From the NCBI RefSeq assembly GCF_900110145.1, contig NZ_FOCP01000003.1, positions 163,305-227,304 on the forward strand: 64,000 bases of DNA, read 5' to 3'. Source of the stretch: Nitrosomonas marina. Its GTDB lineage: Bacteria; Pseudomonadota; Gammaproteobacteria; Burkholderiales; Nitrosomonadaceae. The notes beneath the pieces were generated by a model. That model was given only the letters and a program-made list of their open reading frames with translations, made no database searches and had not been told where the DNA came from. Position numbers and translations under genes: made by a program. Numbering within the stretch: the stretch's first letter is position 1; each line of letters begins with the position of its first letter. Shown in pieces: positions 17,789 to 29,670 of the stretch.

Positions 17789-19231
17789 TTATATCAAGAA
17801 CAGGGTTGCAAGGCTTAAAAAAATGAAAAAACCACCACTATCGGTAACCGCAGTAATCATTACGCTGGAACCCAATGCCGGATCGCGACCAAACTTCCTT
17901 AATGTTAGCGGAATCAACACACCGAGCAATGCAGCAAGAAGCAGATTCAGCAACATCGCCAACATCATGACAAGACCCAGTTCTACGTTCTGATAAATTG
18001 CAAATGTAAACAGACCAACCACAGCGCCCCAGATGAGGCCATTGACGACACTGACACCAATTTCCTTTCCAATCAGTTTCCAGGTACTGCCCGCCTTAAT
18101 TTGCTCCAACGCAAGCGCACGAACAATCATGGTAATTGTCTGGTTACCGGAATTACCGCCTATACCGGCAATAATCGGCATGAGCGCCGCAAGCGCAACC
18201 AGCTTTTCTATAGAATCTTCAAACAAGCCAATCACACGTGATGCGACAAATGCAGTAACCAGATTGATCGCAAGCCATACCCAGCGGTTTCTTACACTTC
18301 GCAGCACCGGCGCAAAAAGATCTTCTTCCTCTCGTAACCCAGCAAGATTCAACGCGTCATATTCAGCTTTTTCCTGTATAAAATCAATTACCGTATTTAC
18401 GGTTACTCGGCCCAGCAACTTTTTATCATGGTCGATGATAGACGCAGAAACTAGATCATAACGCTCAAATGCGTGCGCGGCATCTTGCGCCTTATCGTCC
18501 GGATGCAGCGTGATCATTTCTTTGGTCATAACATCAGCAACCAGCATTTCTGGGTCGCTAACCAATATCTTGTTGATCAACAACACCCCTTTCAAATGTT
18601 CATTTCTGTCAACAACAAAAAGTTGATCCGTATGGTCAGGCAGTTCTTCAAGACGGCGCAAATAGCGCAATACAACCTCGAGACGCACATTTTCACGGAC
18701 CGTAATCACATCAAAGTCCATCAACGCACCCACTGCATCTTCCGGATATGACATGGCTGCACGCAACTGTTCTCGTTCAGCAATCGGAAGCGACCGAAAT
18801 ACATCCTCCATCACATCCTGAGGCAAATCAGGCGCAAGGTCCGCGATCTCGTCTGCATCCAATTGCTCAGCAGCTGCAACCAATTCATGCGCTCCCATAT
18901 CCGTAATCAATGTTTCCCGCACGGCGTCGGAGGCTTCTAGCAATACGTCACCATCATATTCCGGCCTGACCAGTCCCCAGACCAGTAACCTGTCCTCCAG
19001 CGGTAAAGATTCCAGAAGGTCTGCTATATCCGCCGGATGAAGTTTGTCCACCAGTCGCTGCAACTCTTCCAGATTTTCTTTCTGGATGGCCGATTCAGCA
19101 AGAGCATTACCTGTTTCACTCTGCAAATCGACAAAACCCTGCAACAACTTGTATTTATTTAGCAGTGAAATAACACGCTGTAACTGAGTATGCAGTTTCT
19201 CGTTTTCCTCGTTATTATTTTCTTCAGTCAT
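17789..19231 (-). CDS. mgtE: Magnesium transporter MgtE
   Basis: A 480-residue protein with the full MgtE layout: N-terminal superhelical MgtE_N domain (about 45-145, with HPADIADLLESL), a pair of CBS domains (about 145-270, DVITVRENVRLEVVLRYLR and VMTKEMITLHPDD), and a membrane domain of five segments (about 320-480) with the pore motif MPIIAGIGGNSGNQT. It is a Mg2+-gated channel; the cytosolic domains sense Mg2+. The extreme N-terminus is unusually rich in Asn and Glu. No riboswitch is apparent upstream. Confidence 0.94.
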   Translation of the reverse strand: MTEENNNEENEKLHTQLQRVISLLNKYKLLQGFVDLQSETGNALAESAIQKENLEELQRLVDKLHPADIADLLESLPLEDRLLVWGLVRPEYDGDVLLEASDAVRETLITDMGAHELVAAAEQLDADEIADLAPDLPQDVMEDVFRSLPIAEREQLRAAMSYPEDAVGALMDFDVITVRENVRLEVVLRYLRRLEELPDHTDQLFVVDRNEHLKGVLLINKILVSDPEMLVADVMTKEMITLHPDDKAQDAAHAFERYDLVSASIIDHDKKLLGRVTVNTVIDFIQEKAEYDALNLAGLREEEDLFAPVLRSVRNRWVWLAINLVTAFVASRVIGLFEDSIEKLVALAALMPIIAGIGGNSGNQTITMIVRALALEQIKAGSTWKLIGKEIGVSVVNGLIWGAVVGLFTFAIYQNVELGLVMMLAMLLNLLLAALLGVLIPLTLRKFGRDPALGSSVMITAVTDSGGFFIFLSLATLFLI

Positions 19232-19417
19232 AGCAGGTCAATCCTTGTGTATTCTCGTAATTATCGCAAGCAAACAGAAAAACAGGTTTCAACGAAACAA
19301 AGAGCACTTCGTTAGTCGTTATTCTTGCAATAGCATAAACGGTTTGAAGCAAGACTGACAAACGTAATAAACAGGCAAAACAATGCCTGCATGATTGAAT
19401 TCTATTCAATTGAATCT

Positions 19418-20170
19418 TCAGGGTATCTTTGCCGAATGCAACCGATCGAGCAGAATATCTCGCTTTCTCAATAAATGTGGAGAGTTTTGATTCTTGTCAT
19501 AAAAACGTGGATTGGTCACCATAGCCGCCAGATATGTTGCCTGCTGTTTTGTTAAAGATGCTGACGATCGACCAAAATAATGCTGTGCCGCCGCCTCTAC
19601 GCCAAAAACGCCGTTACCCCACTCAATCATATTCAGATAAATCTCCAGAATACGCTGCTTGGACATTACGGTCTCAAGCATTACTGTAATAATGGCTTCT
19701 TGAAGTTTCCGCCATATGGATTTCTGCTCGGAAAGAAAAAGATTTTTAGCCAGCTGCTGGCTGATAGTCGAACCGCCAACCGTTATTTCACCTTGTGATA
19801 AATTCTTCTTCAACGCATTCCGAATTGAATCATAGTCAAAACCTTGATGCTGAAGAAACTTACTGTCCTCAGCTACAATAATTGCCCGTTTCATTTCATA
19901 AGAAATTTTCCTATAAGGCATCCATGTATGATGCAGCGATGCAACTGGGTTTTCCTCACGCAAAATTTTCAGTTGGGATTCCATAAACGCACTACTCGGC
20001 GGATTATTGTGTTTCCAGTAAAGCACATGACTCATCAACCAAAGTTGATACAAAAACAACATGTAAATCAACAGCAGAGACAACCGCCAGAGCCAGCACC
20101 TGAGTGTCTTTGTATATCCTGCTGTTCTTCCTTTAACAACTCTTTTCGTTGTTTTCTTTTTCTTCTTCAT
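19418..20170 (-). CDS. mtgA: Monofunctional peptidoglycan glycosyltransferase
   Basis: A 250-residue GT51 enzyme. A very basic start (MKKKKKTTKRVVKGR) and one membrane anchor (about 28-50) precede the periplasmic catalytic domain with EDSKFLQHQGFD (catalytic Glu), GGSTISQQLAKNLFLS and LEIYLNMIEWGNGVFGVEAA. It polymerises lipid II into glycan strands without transpeptidation. Length and motif spacing are normal. It is upstream of mgtE on the same strand with a gap of about 190 bases. Confidence 0.94.
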   Translation of the reverse strand: MKKKKKTTKRVVKGRTAGYTKTLRCWLWRLSLLLIYMLFLYQLWLMSHVLYWKHNNPPSSAFMESQLKILREENPVASLHHTWMPYRKISYEMKRAIIVAEDSKFLQHQGFDYDSIRNALKKNLSQGEITVGGSTISQQLAKNLFLSEQKSIWRKLQEAIITVMLETVMSKQRILEIYLNMIEWGNGVFGVEAAAQHYFGRSSASLTKQQATYLAAMVTNPRFYDKNQNSPHLLRKRDILLDRLHSAKIP

Positions 20171-20848
20171 GGGTGACGTTTCAATTTACAAGCATTGTAT
20201 TGAATAATGTACTTGAACAATCAGTGCAAGACATAGCCGATGACAATACATAAGATTTAAATTTTAAATGACTGTGGACCAGTTAAGATTTCCGATGAAC
20301 ACATCACACCGATGGGAAACAGCCTTGATTCAATAAGAACACGAAAACTTTTACCCTTTTTGAATCGGTGGTAATCACATAGAGTTATTTTAGGCAGTCT
20401 GCAACGCTTTCACACCGGTTATAGTCTGGTTGCCAAACAACAAAGGTGAATTCACTTACTGGATTACGTTGAACATGCCTGACCATCCTGCCGTTGCAAC
20501 ATCATCTGACATGATTGCCTAATCAGTATAGGTAATCTATAACAAACATGATCATTTGTTTACTGGAAAAATAGTCTGCGGTGCTGGAACCGACCTGCTC
20601 TTACTACAGACATATTTGCACCAATGACGCATGGAAAAATATTCAGTAGTAACTGAATACATTGATAAAGGGGCAATGCGTCGAATTGGGAGCGGCACAA
20701 CTGCGAGAGCAATTTTTTAAACAACCATCTGATTATAAGGTTATTTCTGTTATCTTATCGTTCTTCGTCGATGTTGAAAGTAATGGTTAAAATATGAGGA
20801 GAAATACCTTAATCTAAACCACCTGCCAAGAATTAGGGCCCATTTCTG
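20171..20848. other. Long intergenic region without a recognised gene
   Basis: About 680 bases between mtgA (start side) and the 3' end of the next minus-strand gene. I find no convincing ORF, RNA gene or strong promoter. A short palindrome (tattcag-tagta-actgaata form) lies near 20640-20658. It may be decayed coding sequence, but no family can be named. Confidence 0.45.
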
Positions 20849-21286
20849 CTATGTTGCTCTGCTCAAAGTAAAATTATAAACAAGATAATAACCGCCTCGT
20901 TCAACCAGAGTTATGTTGATGTTAATCGGACCGCTCGAATACGCCGCCACACCGGAGTAATTAAGCCGCTTTTCACCAAACAAGGAAAATACACTCGATA
21001 TGCGTGAAAAATCCAGTTCATCAATGGAATAAAATCTGCCAAAACTGCGATAGTGATCAAGCAATTGATCCAGTTGCTCGTCTGTGATGGTCTGTTTTGC
21101 TTCCGGCGCAAGGTGCCTGAGCAAAGGCTCCTTTTCCCAGGTGGAGATTTCCGCCAGGATTTTTGCTACGGCAGGCTCTGCCGATTGGCTGTATTGTCTT
21201 TTTTCGCGGTCCGTATAAAAATACAGCATAATCACTACAGTCAGCAGAATGGCAATAATAAAACGCAATGTATGAGCTTGTTGCAT
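20849..21286 (-). CDS. Membrane-anchored hypothetical protein
   Basis: A 145-residue protein with one N-terminal membrane segment (LRFIIAILLTVVIMLYFY, about 6-23) and a soluble domain of about 120 residues, probably periplasmic. The domain looks like a helix followed by a curved beta-sheet (YSSGPININITLVERGGYYLVYNFTL), similar in outline to small Cif/NTF2-like or DUF4019-type domains, but I cannot assign a family. I start at ATG 21286; a TTG at 21298 would add four residues. It follows ruvB by 45 bases on the same strand and may be cotranscribed. Confidence 0.6.
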   Translation of the reverse strand: MQQAHTLRFIIAILLTVVIMLYFYTDREKRQYSQSAEPAVAKILAEISTWEKEPLLRHLAPEAKQTITDEQLDQLLDHYRSFGRFYSIDELDFSRISSVFSLFGEKRLNYSGVAAYSSGPININITLVERGGYYLVYNFTLSRAT

Positions 21287-21330
21287 AATTGAAAACAATT
21301 AAAATGATTAAATCGAGTAATGAACGGCTT

Positions 21331-22368
21331 TCATTCTTCCCATAACTCTCCCTGTATGCCGCTTCTGGGCAATGGCAGCCCAAAATGACGGTAAGCGATG
21401 ATTGTCGCCATACGGCCCCGTGGTGTACGTTTAAGAAATCCTTGCTGAATCAAATACGGCTCCAGAACATCTTCAATGGTGTCACGTTCTTCTCCGATAG
21501 CAGCGGCAAGATTATCAACACCGACCGGCCCACCTTCAAATTTCTCCAAAACAGACAATAGCAGCTTTCTATCCATGATATCCAGACCAGTCGAATCGAC
21601 ATCCAGCATACTCAGGGCAGCATCAGCAATTTGTTTCGTCACCTGACCATTGGATTTGACTTCTGCGTAGTCACGCACACGGCGCAACAGGCGATTTGCA
21701 ATACGCGGCGTGCCCCGTGAACGGCGCGCAATTTCCAAAGCACCATCCGGCGTCATCTCTACATTTATCAACCCGGCCGATCGTTCCACAATTTTACTCA
21801 ATTCATTCGCTGTATAAAATTCCAGCCGCGAAACAATACCGAAGCGATCGCGCAGCGGGTTCGTCAGCATACCGGCACGTGTAGTTGCGCCGACTAGTGT
21901 AAACGGCGGCAAATCCAGTTTGACAGATCGTGCTGCCGGGCCTTCACCGATCATAATATCCAGCTGATAATCTTCCAGCGCCGGATACAGAATTTCTTCA
22001 ACCATTGGCGATAAACGGTGTATTTCATCGATAAACAACACGTCATTCGGCTCCAGGTTTGTCAGCAAAGCAGCCAGGTCACCGGGACGCTCCAGCACGG
22101 GGCCTGATGTATGACGTAAATTGACGGTCATTTCTCTGGCGATGATATGCGCCAGCGTGGTCTTGCCGAGTCCCGGCGGGCCAAACAGCAAAACATGATC
22201 CAACGCTTCCCGGCGTCGGCGTGCAGCCTCGATGAAAATACTCAATTGACCGCGGATTTTTTCCTGACCGACGTAATCCTCAAGCATTTTCGGACGCAAT
22301 GCGCGCTCCAGAACTTCTTCTTGAGCTGAAGATGTAGTAGCTTTGATCAGTCGGTCCGTTTCAATCAT
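21331..22368 (-). CDS. ruvB: Holliday junction ATP-dependent helicase RuvB
   Basis: A 345-residue AAA+ motor protein. Walker A is [13 protein letters not shown] (about 62-74), Walker [12 protein letters not shown] (about 110-120), sensor [18 protein letters not shown] and the arginine-finger region follow. The C-terminal winged helix ends with [17 protein letters not shown]. It drives branch migration with RuvA. It is 11 bases downstream of ruvA, in the ruvCAB order. Confidence 0.97.
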   Translation of the reverse strand: MIETDRLIKATTSSAQEEVLERALRPKMLEDYVGQEKIRGQLSIFIEAARRRREALDHVLLFGPPGLGKTTLAHIIAREMTVNLRHTSGPVLERPGDLAALLTNLEPNDVLFIDEIHRLSPMVEEILYPALEDYQLDIMIGEGPAARSVKLDLPPFTLVGATTRAGMLTNPLRDRFGIVSRLEFYTANELSKIVERSAGLINVEMTPDGALEIARRSRGTPRIANRLLRRVRDYAEVKSNGQVTKQIADAALSMLDVDSTGLDIMDRKLLLSVLEKFEGGPVGVDNLAAAIGEERDTIEDVLEPYLIQQGFLKRTPRGRMATIIAYRHFGLPLPRSGIQGELWEE

Positions 22369-22379
22369 AACGCCGGAAT

Positions 22380-22964
22380 TTATTTATCTTTTGACAATTG
22401 CTGCAAAGCACGGCGAATACCCTCAGTCACAGTCGCATCCGGTGGTATCTGCTTAATGGCCCAGTCAACTTCGCGTTCATTATAACCCAGAGACAGCAGC
22501 GCGTTCATAACGTCAAGAGTTTGGTCAGCGGTTCCAACTGCGAGAGTCAGGTCGTCAGCAGCGGCAATCAGTTTCCCTCGCAATTCCAGCAAAAGCCGTT
22601 CCGCTGTTTTTTTTCCGATTCCGGGTATTTTTACCAGCCTTGCGCTATCATCCGATTCGACAGCATGGTGCAAATCAGTGACGGTCATACCGGATAGTAA
22701 TGCCAATGCAGTTCTTGCACCGACTCCTGATATTTTGACAAGCTGACGAAAAGCTTCTCGCTCTTTCTCGGTTGCAAAACCGAATAATAAATGCGCATCA
22801 TCCCGAACCATAAGATGCGTATACAGTGTCACCTGCTCACCCACCGCCGGAAGATCAAAAAAAGTGTTCATCGGTACATCAACTTCATAACCGACACCCG
22901 CGACATCCAGTACGATTCGTGGCGGCTGCTTTGTCAGAAGAATACCCTGTAGTCTACCGATCAA
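22380..22964 (-). CDS. ruvA: Holliday junction-binding protein RuvA
   Basis: A 194-residue RuvA: N-terminal OB fold ([26 protein letters not shown]), two helix-hairpin-helix motifs ([15 protein letters not shown] and [16 protein letters not shown]) and a C-terminal UBA-like domain that contacts RuvB. The start is TTG at 22964, and it overlaps the ruvC stop as TTGA, so translation is coupled to ruvC. Confidence 0.96.
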   Translation of the reverse strand: MIGRLQGILLTKQPPRIVLDVAGVGYEVDVPMNTFFDLPAVGEQVTLYTHLMVRDDAHLLFGFATEKEREAFRQLVKISGVGARTALALLSGMTVTDLHHAVESDDSARLVKIPGIGKKTAERLLLELRGKLIAAADDLTLAVGTADQTLDVMNALLSLGYNEREVDWAIKQIPPDATVTEGIRRALQQLSKDK

Positions 22965-23476
22965 ACCAGTCTTCCTCTTTTCATACGCAAGCCCGATGAA
23001 AGCTTACCCAACCCTGCACCTCCATGCGCGTGGCAAATTGCGCAAGCCAGCGCATCGGCAGCATCTTTTCCGGGAATACCTGTGAGACTAAGCAACTGTA
23101 TTACCATGGACTGCACCTGGTCTTTGTGCGCATGTCCGTTTCCAACAACTGCCTGTTTAATCTGCAGTGCAGTATATTCAGACACATCAAGGTTATGTAG
23201 CACCGCCGCACAGATTGCTGCCCCCCTGGCCTGTCCCAATAATAACGTCGACTTGGGATTGACATTGACAAACACTTGTTCAACAGCAACCTGATCGGGC
23301 CGGTATTGTGAAATAATCTCTCGCAGATTATCCATTATTAACTTAAGACGAGCCGGCAAAGTGCCTTCGTGAGTCCTTACGCACCCGCTACCGACATACG
23401 TTAATTGATGCGCGCACCAGTCAATGACACCAAATCCTGTGGTACGCAATCCCGGATCTATACCTAGAATTCGAAT
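22961..23476 (-). CDS. ruvC: Holliday junction resolvase RuvC, apparent ATT start
   Basis: A 171-residue RuvC when begun at ATT 23474-23476. The family's N-terminus [18 protein letters not shown] contains the first catalytic aspartate (Asp7). In this frame there is no ATG or GTG between the upstream TGA (23501-23503) and that Asp; the first usual start is TTG at 23447-23449, which lies after the Asp and would give an inactive protein. ATT sits exactly where other RuvC proteins have Met1, and AGGTGG lies 4 bases upstream. Other catalytic residues are in [12 protein letters not shown] and [13 protein letters not shown]. It resolves Holliday junctions and is first in ruvCAB. A sequencing or real ATG-to-ATT change is the alternative. 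Confidence 0.9.
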   Translation of the reverse strand: MRILGIDPGLRTTGFGVIDWCAHQLTYVGSGCVRTHEGTLPARLKLIMDNLREIISQYRPDQVAVEQVFVNVNPKSTLLLGQARGAAICAAVLHNLDVSEYTALQIKQAVVGNGHAHKDQVQSMVIQLLSLTGIPGKDAADALACAICHAHGGAGLGKLSSGLRMKRGRLV

Positions 23477-23496
23477 ATGACCACCTGTGTTTGAAA

Positions 23497-24222
23497 TTAC
23501 TCATCAAGTACCGCTGTGGTATAAACAGCCTGAACGTCATCCAGGTTTTCCAGTGCGTCAAGCAGCTTCTGCATTTTGGCCGCATCGTCACCAGTTAAAA
23601 CAGTTTCATTGATAGGCTTCATTGTCACTTCTGCCAATTCAGCGATAAAACCGGCATTTTCCATTGTCTCCTTTGCAGAAACAAATTCATAAGGTGCTGT
23701 AACAACCTCAACACTTCCATCATCATTGCTGATGATATCTTCGGCCCCAGCCTCCAGCGCCGCTTCCATAAGCTTGTCTTCCGGTGTACCCGGTGCAAAT
23801 ATAAACTGCCCACAATGCTTGAACTGAAAAGCAACCGAACCATCAGTGCCCAGATTGCCACCGAATTTACTGAATGCATGGCGCACATCTGCAACAGTTC
23901 GCATCCGGTTATCCGTCATGCAATCGACCATCACCGCAGCACCTGAAATTCCATAACCTTCATACCGGATTTCTTCGTAATTGACGCCCTCAAGATCGCC
24001 ACTACCACGCTTTATGGCACGTTCCACATTGTCTTTGGGCATATTCTGGCCAAACGCTTTGTCCATGGCGAGACGCAATCGCGGATTACTGTTTGGATCT
24101 CCGCCGCCCAATCGGGCAGCTACGGTTATTTCTTTAATTAAGCGTGTAAAAATTTTACCGCGTTTGGCGTCTTGTGCTGCTTTCTTATGCTTGATATTCG
24201 CCCATTTACTATGACCTGCCAT
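23497..24222 (-). CDS. yebC: YebC/PmpR family protein (translation factor/transcription regulator)
   Basis: A 241-residue protein with the invariant start [22 protein letters not shown] and the YebC core ([21 protein letters not shown] and [19 protein letters not shown]). The family was annotated as transcription regulators; recent work links members to relief of ribosome stalling. It precedes ruvC on the same strand with about 20 bases between the stop and the ATT, which agrees with a yebC-ruvCAB operon. Confidence 0.95.
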   Translation of the reverse strand: MAGHSKWANIKHKKAAQDAKRGKIFTRLIKEITVAARLGGGDPNSNPRLRLAMDKAFGQNMPKDNVERAIKRGSGDLEGVNYEEIRYEGYGISGAAVMVDCMTDNRMRTVADVRHAFSKFGGNLGTDGSVAFQFKHCGQFIFAPGTPEDKLMEAALEAGAEDIISNDDGSVEVVTAPYEFVSAKETMENAGFIAELAEVTMKPINETVLTGDDAAKMQKLLDALENLDDVQAVYTTAVLDE

Positions 24223-24254
24223 TTATTTTACATCCTGTATTAAGAAAGTTAATC

Positions 24255-24338
24255 TTACCATTCGCCACGACCGGGAAAAAAGAAAAATACAGCGTTCAAT
24301 ACAGCATGAATCCAAGCTAAGAATGCAAACAGTTTCAT
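24255..24338 (-). CDS. Possible 27-residue membrane miniprotein after glmS
   Basis: An ATG directly abuts the glmS stop (TAA then ATG) and opens a 27-codon frame: a hydrophobic stretch (KLFAFLAWIHAVLNAVFFFF) followed by PGRGEW and a stop. It is one predicted membrane helix with a charged end. No separate ribosome site is visible, so translation would depend on termination-reinitiation from glmS. It could equally be a chance frame. Confidence 0.3.
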   Translation of the reverse strand: MKLFAFLAWIHAVLNAVFFFFPGRGEW

Positions 24339-26186
24339 TTATTCTACCGTTACCGCTTTAGCAAGATTTCTAGGTTTATCCACATCGGTGCCCTTGACAA
24401 GGGCAACATGGTAAGCCAGCAATTGCAGCGGTATCGTATGTAAAATCGGACTCAAAATTCCCGCATGCTCAGCCAGTCGAATAACGTGAAGGCTATCACT
24501 CTCTTCAATCTCAGTATCTGCGTCAGCAAAAACATATAATTCCCCGCCCCGGGCGTTTACTTCCTGCAAATTTGATTTAAGCTTTCCCAACAGCTGATCA
24601 TTTGGCGCTATGGCGACAACCGGCATATCCCTGTCTACAAGCGCCAGCGGGCCATGCTTTAATTCACCCGATGCATACGCTTCGGCGTGAATATATGAAA
24701 TTTCCTTTAACTTCAAAGCACCTTCCATCGCAATCGGATAATGCATTCCACGACCGAGAAAGAGTGCATGACGTTTCTCAGAGAACCGCTGCGACCACTC
24801 CTGGACTTCTGGTTCTATCTGCAACGATGCTTGCAGCGCAGCTGGTAAATGCCGCAGCATGGCAATCATCTCGCGCTCTTTTTCTACCGATAACTTGCTG
24901 CGCATCTTTGCCAGCAACACGGTCAATAACAATAACGAAGCAAGTTGCGTGGTAAATGCTTTTGTCGAAGCAACGCCTATCTCCGGTCCTGCACGCGTCA
25001 AAAACCGCAGATCTGTCTGCCTGATCAGCGCACTTTCTGCTACGTTACAGATTGCCAGACTGTGCAAATGGCCCAGTTGCTTCGCATAATTCATCGCGGC
25101 CAGCGTGTCTGCAGTCTCACCAGATTGAGATATACCTACAACCAGCGTATGAGGATCTGCAACTGGATTACGATAACGATATTCACTGGCTATCTCAACG
25201 GTACATGGCAGTCCAGCGACGGATTCCATCCAGTACCGCGCTACGAGACCAGCATGGTAACTTGTACCGCAAGCAAGAATAAGCAAACTATGCGTTTTCG
25301 AAAATATTTTCTCGGCAGCATTACCAAACAGGCCGGGAGAAACGGATTGAGCATTAAATACCATTTCAAGCGTATTAGCCACGGCGCTCGGTTGCTCGAA
25401 GATTTCCTTTTGCATAAAGTGATCGTATGGGCCCATGTCGATTGCATCACTCGTCAAATCGCTTTGATGAACAGGTCGCTGAACTTCGCTGCCTATATAT
25501 CCCTCCGAGCAATCGAAAATATGGTATTGATCTTTATACAGCTCGGCAACGTCACCTTCTTCAAGATAAATCATATTGCGGGTTGTCTGCAGCAGAGCGG
25601 ATGCATCAGAGGCTGCATAAATACCATCTTCACCCAATCCTAATAATAACGGGGCGCCGTTACGCGCGACTACGATTCGTTCAGGGTTTTCTTCTTCCAT
25701 CACTGCGATGGCGTACGCACCCTGCAGTTCAGATATCGACAAACAAACCGCTTTCAACAGATCCGTCGTATTTTTTAAATTATATGCAATCAGATGTGCA
25801 ATAACTTCGGTATCCGTATCCGATACGAATTCATAGCCTTCTGCCTGCAACTGCTTGCGCATTGATTCATGATTTTCGATAATACCGTTATGGACAACAG
25901 CAATTCTGGACTCAGTTCCAGACAAATGCGGATGCGCGTTTCGTTCAGAGGGTTCACCATGTGTCGCCCACCGTGTATGCGCAATACCCGCTAATCCGTA
26001 CGTACTTTGTTCATCAGCCTTTTTTTTCAGTTCGGCAACTCGCCCAGCAGTTCGCAATCTCTGCAGCCCATTATTGGTAATCACCAGACCTGCTGAGTCG
26101 TAACCCCTATATTCCAGGCGCAACAACCCTTCGAGCAAGACGGGAACTACATTGTTATTTGCAACAGCACTCACAATTCCGCACAT
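24339..26186 (-). CDS. glmS: Glutamine-fructose-6-phosphate aminotransferase (isomerizing)
   Basis: A 615-codon gene beginning [11 protein letters not shown]; Cys2 is the glutaminase nucleophile. The N-terminal class II amidotransferase domain (with [20 protein letters not shown]) is followed by two SIS domains ([16 protein letters not shown] near 305 and [20 protein letters not shown] near 480). The C-terminus [13 protein letters not shown] is the family signature. It makes glucosamine-6-phosphate for cell wall and polysaccharide. It is downstream of glmU in the same direction. No glmS ribozyme is evident. Confidence 0.97.
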   Translation of the reverse strand: MCGIVSAVANNNVVPVLLEGLLRLEYRGYDSAGLVITNNGLQRLRTAGRVAELKKKADEQSTYGLAGIAHTRWATHGEPSERNAHPHLSGTESRIAVVHNGIIENHESMRKQLQAEGYEFVSDTDTEVIAHLIAYNLKNTTDLLKAVCLSISELQGAYAIAVMEEENPERIVVARNGAPLLLGLGEDGIYAASDASALLQTTRNMIYLEEGDVAELYKDQYHIFDCSEGYIGSEVQRPVHQSDLTSDAIDMGPYDHFMQKEIFEQPSAVANTLEMVFNAQSVSPGLFGNAAEKIFSKTHSLLILACGTSYHAGLVARYWMESVAGLPCTVEIASEYRYRNPVADPHTLVVGISQSGETADTLAAMNYAKQLGHLHSLAICNVAESALIRQTDLRFLTRAGPEIGVASTKAFTTQLASLLLLTVLLAKMRSKLSVEKEREMIAMLRHLPAALQASLQIEPEVQEWSQRFSEKRHALFLGRGMHYPIAMEGALKLKEISYIHAEAYASGELKHGPLALVDRDMPVVAIAPNDQLLGKLKSNLQEVNARGGELYVFADADTEIEESDSLHVIRLAEHAGILSPILHTIPLQLLAYHVALVKGTDVDKPRNLAKAVTVE

Positions 26187-26225
26187 ACGATTTATCCCTG
26201 TACCAGTAATTTTTTTGCAAAAGAG

Positions 26226-27596
26226 CTATGATTTTGACGGTCGCTTCCATCCGGATATACTGACCTGCTTTGATCTTGAAAGCGTTAATTCATTTTTGGG
26301 AGTATCTTTGGTTATCGTGGAACCAGCACCAATGGTTGAACCATATGCAACTGTTACCGGTGCAACAAGTTGCGTATCGGAACCAACAAACACATTATCC
26401 TCGATAATCGTTTGATGTTTATAGGCGCCGTCATAATTACAAGTAATCGTGCCCGCACCGATATTGACATTCTCACCAATCGTGGTGTCTCCAATATAAC
26501 TAAGGTGATTTACTTTACTGCCAGACGCAATTCTGCTTTTTTTCACCTCAACGAAATTACCAATGTGCACGTTGTCGATAAGTTCCGTTTCCGGTCGAAT
26601 TCTTGAGTACGGGCCGATTCTGCAATTAGCCCCAATTTTTGCATCTTCTATATGACTGAATGGCAGTATCGTTGTCTTCTCTGAAACAGAGACATCTTTT
26701 AACAGACAATTAGCCTTGACCTTTACATGATCACCTAATATGACTGTTCCTTCAAAAACACAATTGACGTCAATCTCAACATCTGCACCGCAGATTAATT
26801 CACCCCGAACATCTATCCTTGCAGGATCACGCAAAAGTGCGCCCTTTTCCAATAATTTTTGCGCATAATTGTGCTGATAAATACGCTCGAGTTCTGCCAG
26901 CTGCACCTTGCTGTTGACGCCCATTATTTCCCAACTATGCATGGCGGGTGAAGATACGACGGGCACATTCTGAGCTACTGCCATCTTAACAATGTCTGTC
27001 AGGTAGTATTCCTGCTGGGCGTTATTTGATTCCAGTTTTGGCAACCATGAATGCAAATATTGATTCGGAATAACCATGATACCTGTATTAATTTCGTGTA
27101 TGGCCTTTTGTACGGTGTTAGCGTCTTTATCCTCTACGATATTTTTGACTTCGCCGTTGTTTTCGTCACGAATAATCCGCCCATAGCCATCAGGATCGTC
27201 AACTATCGCCGTTAATATGCCACATACACGATTTTGCGTCGCGTCGATGAGTTTTTTTAACGATGCAAGGCTGACAAGAGGTACATCTCCATATAGAATT
27301 AAAGTCAATCCCTCCCTATCTAAATATGGCTGTGCCTGTAAAACAGCATGTCCCGTACCTAATTGAGGTTCTTGCATAACCCATATCAAACTTGTATCAC
27401 TGGTAACATTCCTTACGCTTTCTCCACCATGACCGATTACAATACAAATCTGGTTAGGAGTTAACCTATTGGCCACATCCAGAACATGCGCGAGTAAAGC
27501 CTTACCAGCCAATGTATGCAATACCTTGGGCATAGATGAATGCATGCGCTTCCCCTTGCCTGCAGCCAAAATGACTATATTCAGTTCAGACGTCAT
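26226..27596 (-). CDS. glmU: Bifunctional UDP-GlcNAc pyrophosphorylase / glucosamine-1-P acetyltransferase
   Basis: A 456-residue protein, the same length as the E. coli enzyme. The N-terminal uridylyltransferase has ILAAAGKGKRMHSSMPKVLH, and the C-terminal half is a left-handed beta-helix of hexapeptide repeats with the acetyl-CoA site SYIGDTTIGENVNIGAGTIT. I start at ATG 27596 because GAGGAG lies 8 bases upstream; a frame-extending start at 27626 lacks this. Together with GlmS it makes UDP-GlcNAc. Confidence 0.96.
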   Translation of the reverse strand: MTSELNIVILAAGKGKRMHSSMPKVLHTLAGKALLAHVLDVANRLTPNQICIVIGHGGESVRNVTSDTSLIWVMQEPQLGTGHAVLQAQPYLDREGLTLILYGDVPLVSLASLKKLIDATQNRVCGILTAIVDDPDGYGRIIRDENNGEVKNIVEDKDANTVQKAIHEINTGIMVIPNQYLHSWLPKLESNNAQQEYYLTDIVKMAVAQNVPVVSSPAMHSWEIMGVNSKVQLAELERIYQHNYAQKLLEKGALLRDPARIDVRGELICGADVEIDVNCVFEGTVILGDHVKVKANCLLKDVSVSEKTTILPFSHIEDAKIGANCRIGPYSRIRPETELIDNVHIGNFVEVKKSRIASGSKVNHLSYIGDTTIGENVNIGAGTITCNYDGAYKHQTIIEDNVFVGSDTQLVAPVTVAYGSTIGAGSTITKDTPKNELTLSRSKQVSISGWKRPSKS

Positions 27597-27772
27597 TATA
27601 AATACTCCTCTTGCGAAACTATGCAATTTACTAGATCAATTATAGATTGTATTATTATTTCGTATACCATCGATGCGTCTGAAACAGCACAATACCACAC
27701 GTATTTCAGGAGACAAAACGGTTATCTGAGTTCAATTAATCCTTTTAATTTCAACAACAAAAGCACTTGATA

Positions 27773-27802
27773 TAAAAAAAAAGGCGACATTCAATTGTCG
27801 CC
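27773..27802 (-). terminator. Rho-independent terminator of the ATP synthase operon
   Basis: Seven-base stem ggcgaca (27783-27789) and tgtcgcc (27796-27802) with a 6-base loop. On the minus strand it is followed by a run of nine or more T (27782 downward). It begins 27 bases after the atpC stop. Confidence 0.9.
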
Positions 27803-27828
27803 CCTAGCTTATACACATGAATAGTGTA

Positions 27829-28251
27829 CTAATGTCTGCGTTTTCTTAATTTCTCAATGGCAGCCAACTGTGCTACAGCTTCCATTAATTCAGCCTGTGC
27901 ACGCGCATAATCCAGTTCGGAGGTGCGATCCTTCATTGCATCTTCAGCAGCACGTTTCGCTTCTATTGCCTTCGCCTCATCCAGGTCGTCGCTACGTATC
28001 GCTGTGTCGGCCAATATTGTAACCACATCCGGCTGAACTTCAAGCATTCCGCCTGAGACATACACCAATTCTTCTTCTTTTAGCTGCGCTTTGATTCTTA
28101 CCATTCCTGACTTAATCTTCGTCAATAAAGGTGTATGTCGCGGATATATACCCAGTTCACCCATGAGTGCGGGCGCAACGAGAAATTCTACGGGACCCGA
28201 ATAAATTGATTCTTCGGCACTGACAATATCCAGATGAAAAACTGTACCCAT
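27829..28251 (-). CDS. atpC: ATP synthase F1 epsilon subunit
   Basis: A 140-residue protein with the N-terminal beta-sandwich ([35 protein letters not shown]) and the C-terminal helical pair that inhibits the rotor. It is the last gene of atpIBEFHAGDC and is followed by a strong terminator. Confidence 0.96.
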   Translation of the reverse strand: MGTVFHLDIVSAEESIYSGPVEFLVAPALMGELGIYPRHTPLLTKIKSGMVRIKAQLKEEELVYVSGGMLEVQPDVVTILADTAIRSDDLDEAKAIEAKRAAEDAMKDRTSELDYARAQAELMEAVAQLAAIEKLRKRRH

Positions 28252-28266
28252 TTTTATATATACTCG

Positions 28267-29655
<1,389 letters not shown>

Positions 29656-29670
29656 CTAAATACTTTATAT

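Noticed and set aside
24945..25643. Plus-strand 232-codon open frame inside glmS
   Set aside because: It is antisense to well-conserved glmS coding sequence and has no recognisable domain.
26186..26226. glmS ribozyme or riboswitch upstream of glmS
   Set aside because: The gap between glmU and glmS is only about 40 bases, too short for the ribozyme, and no match is seen.
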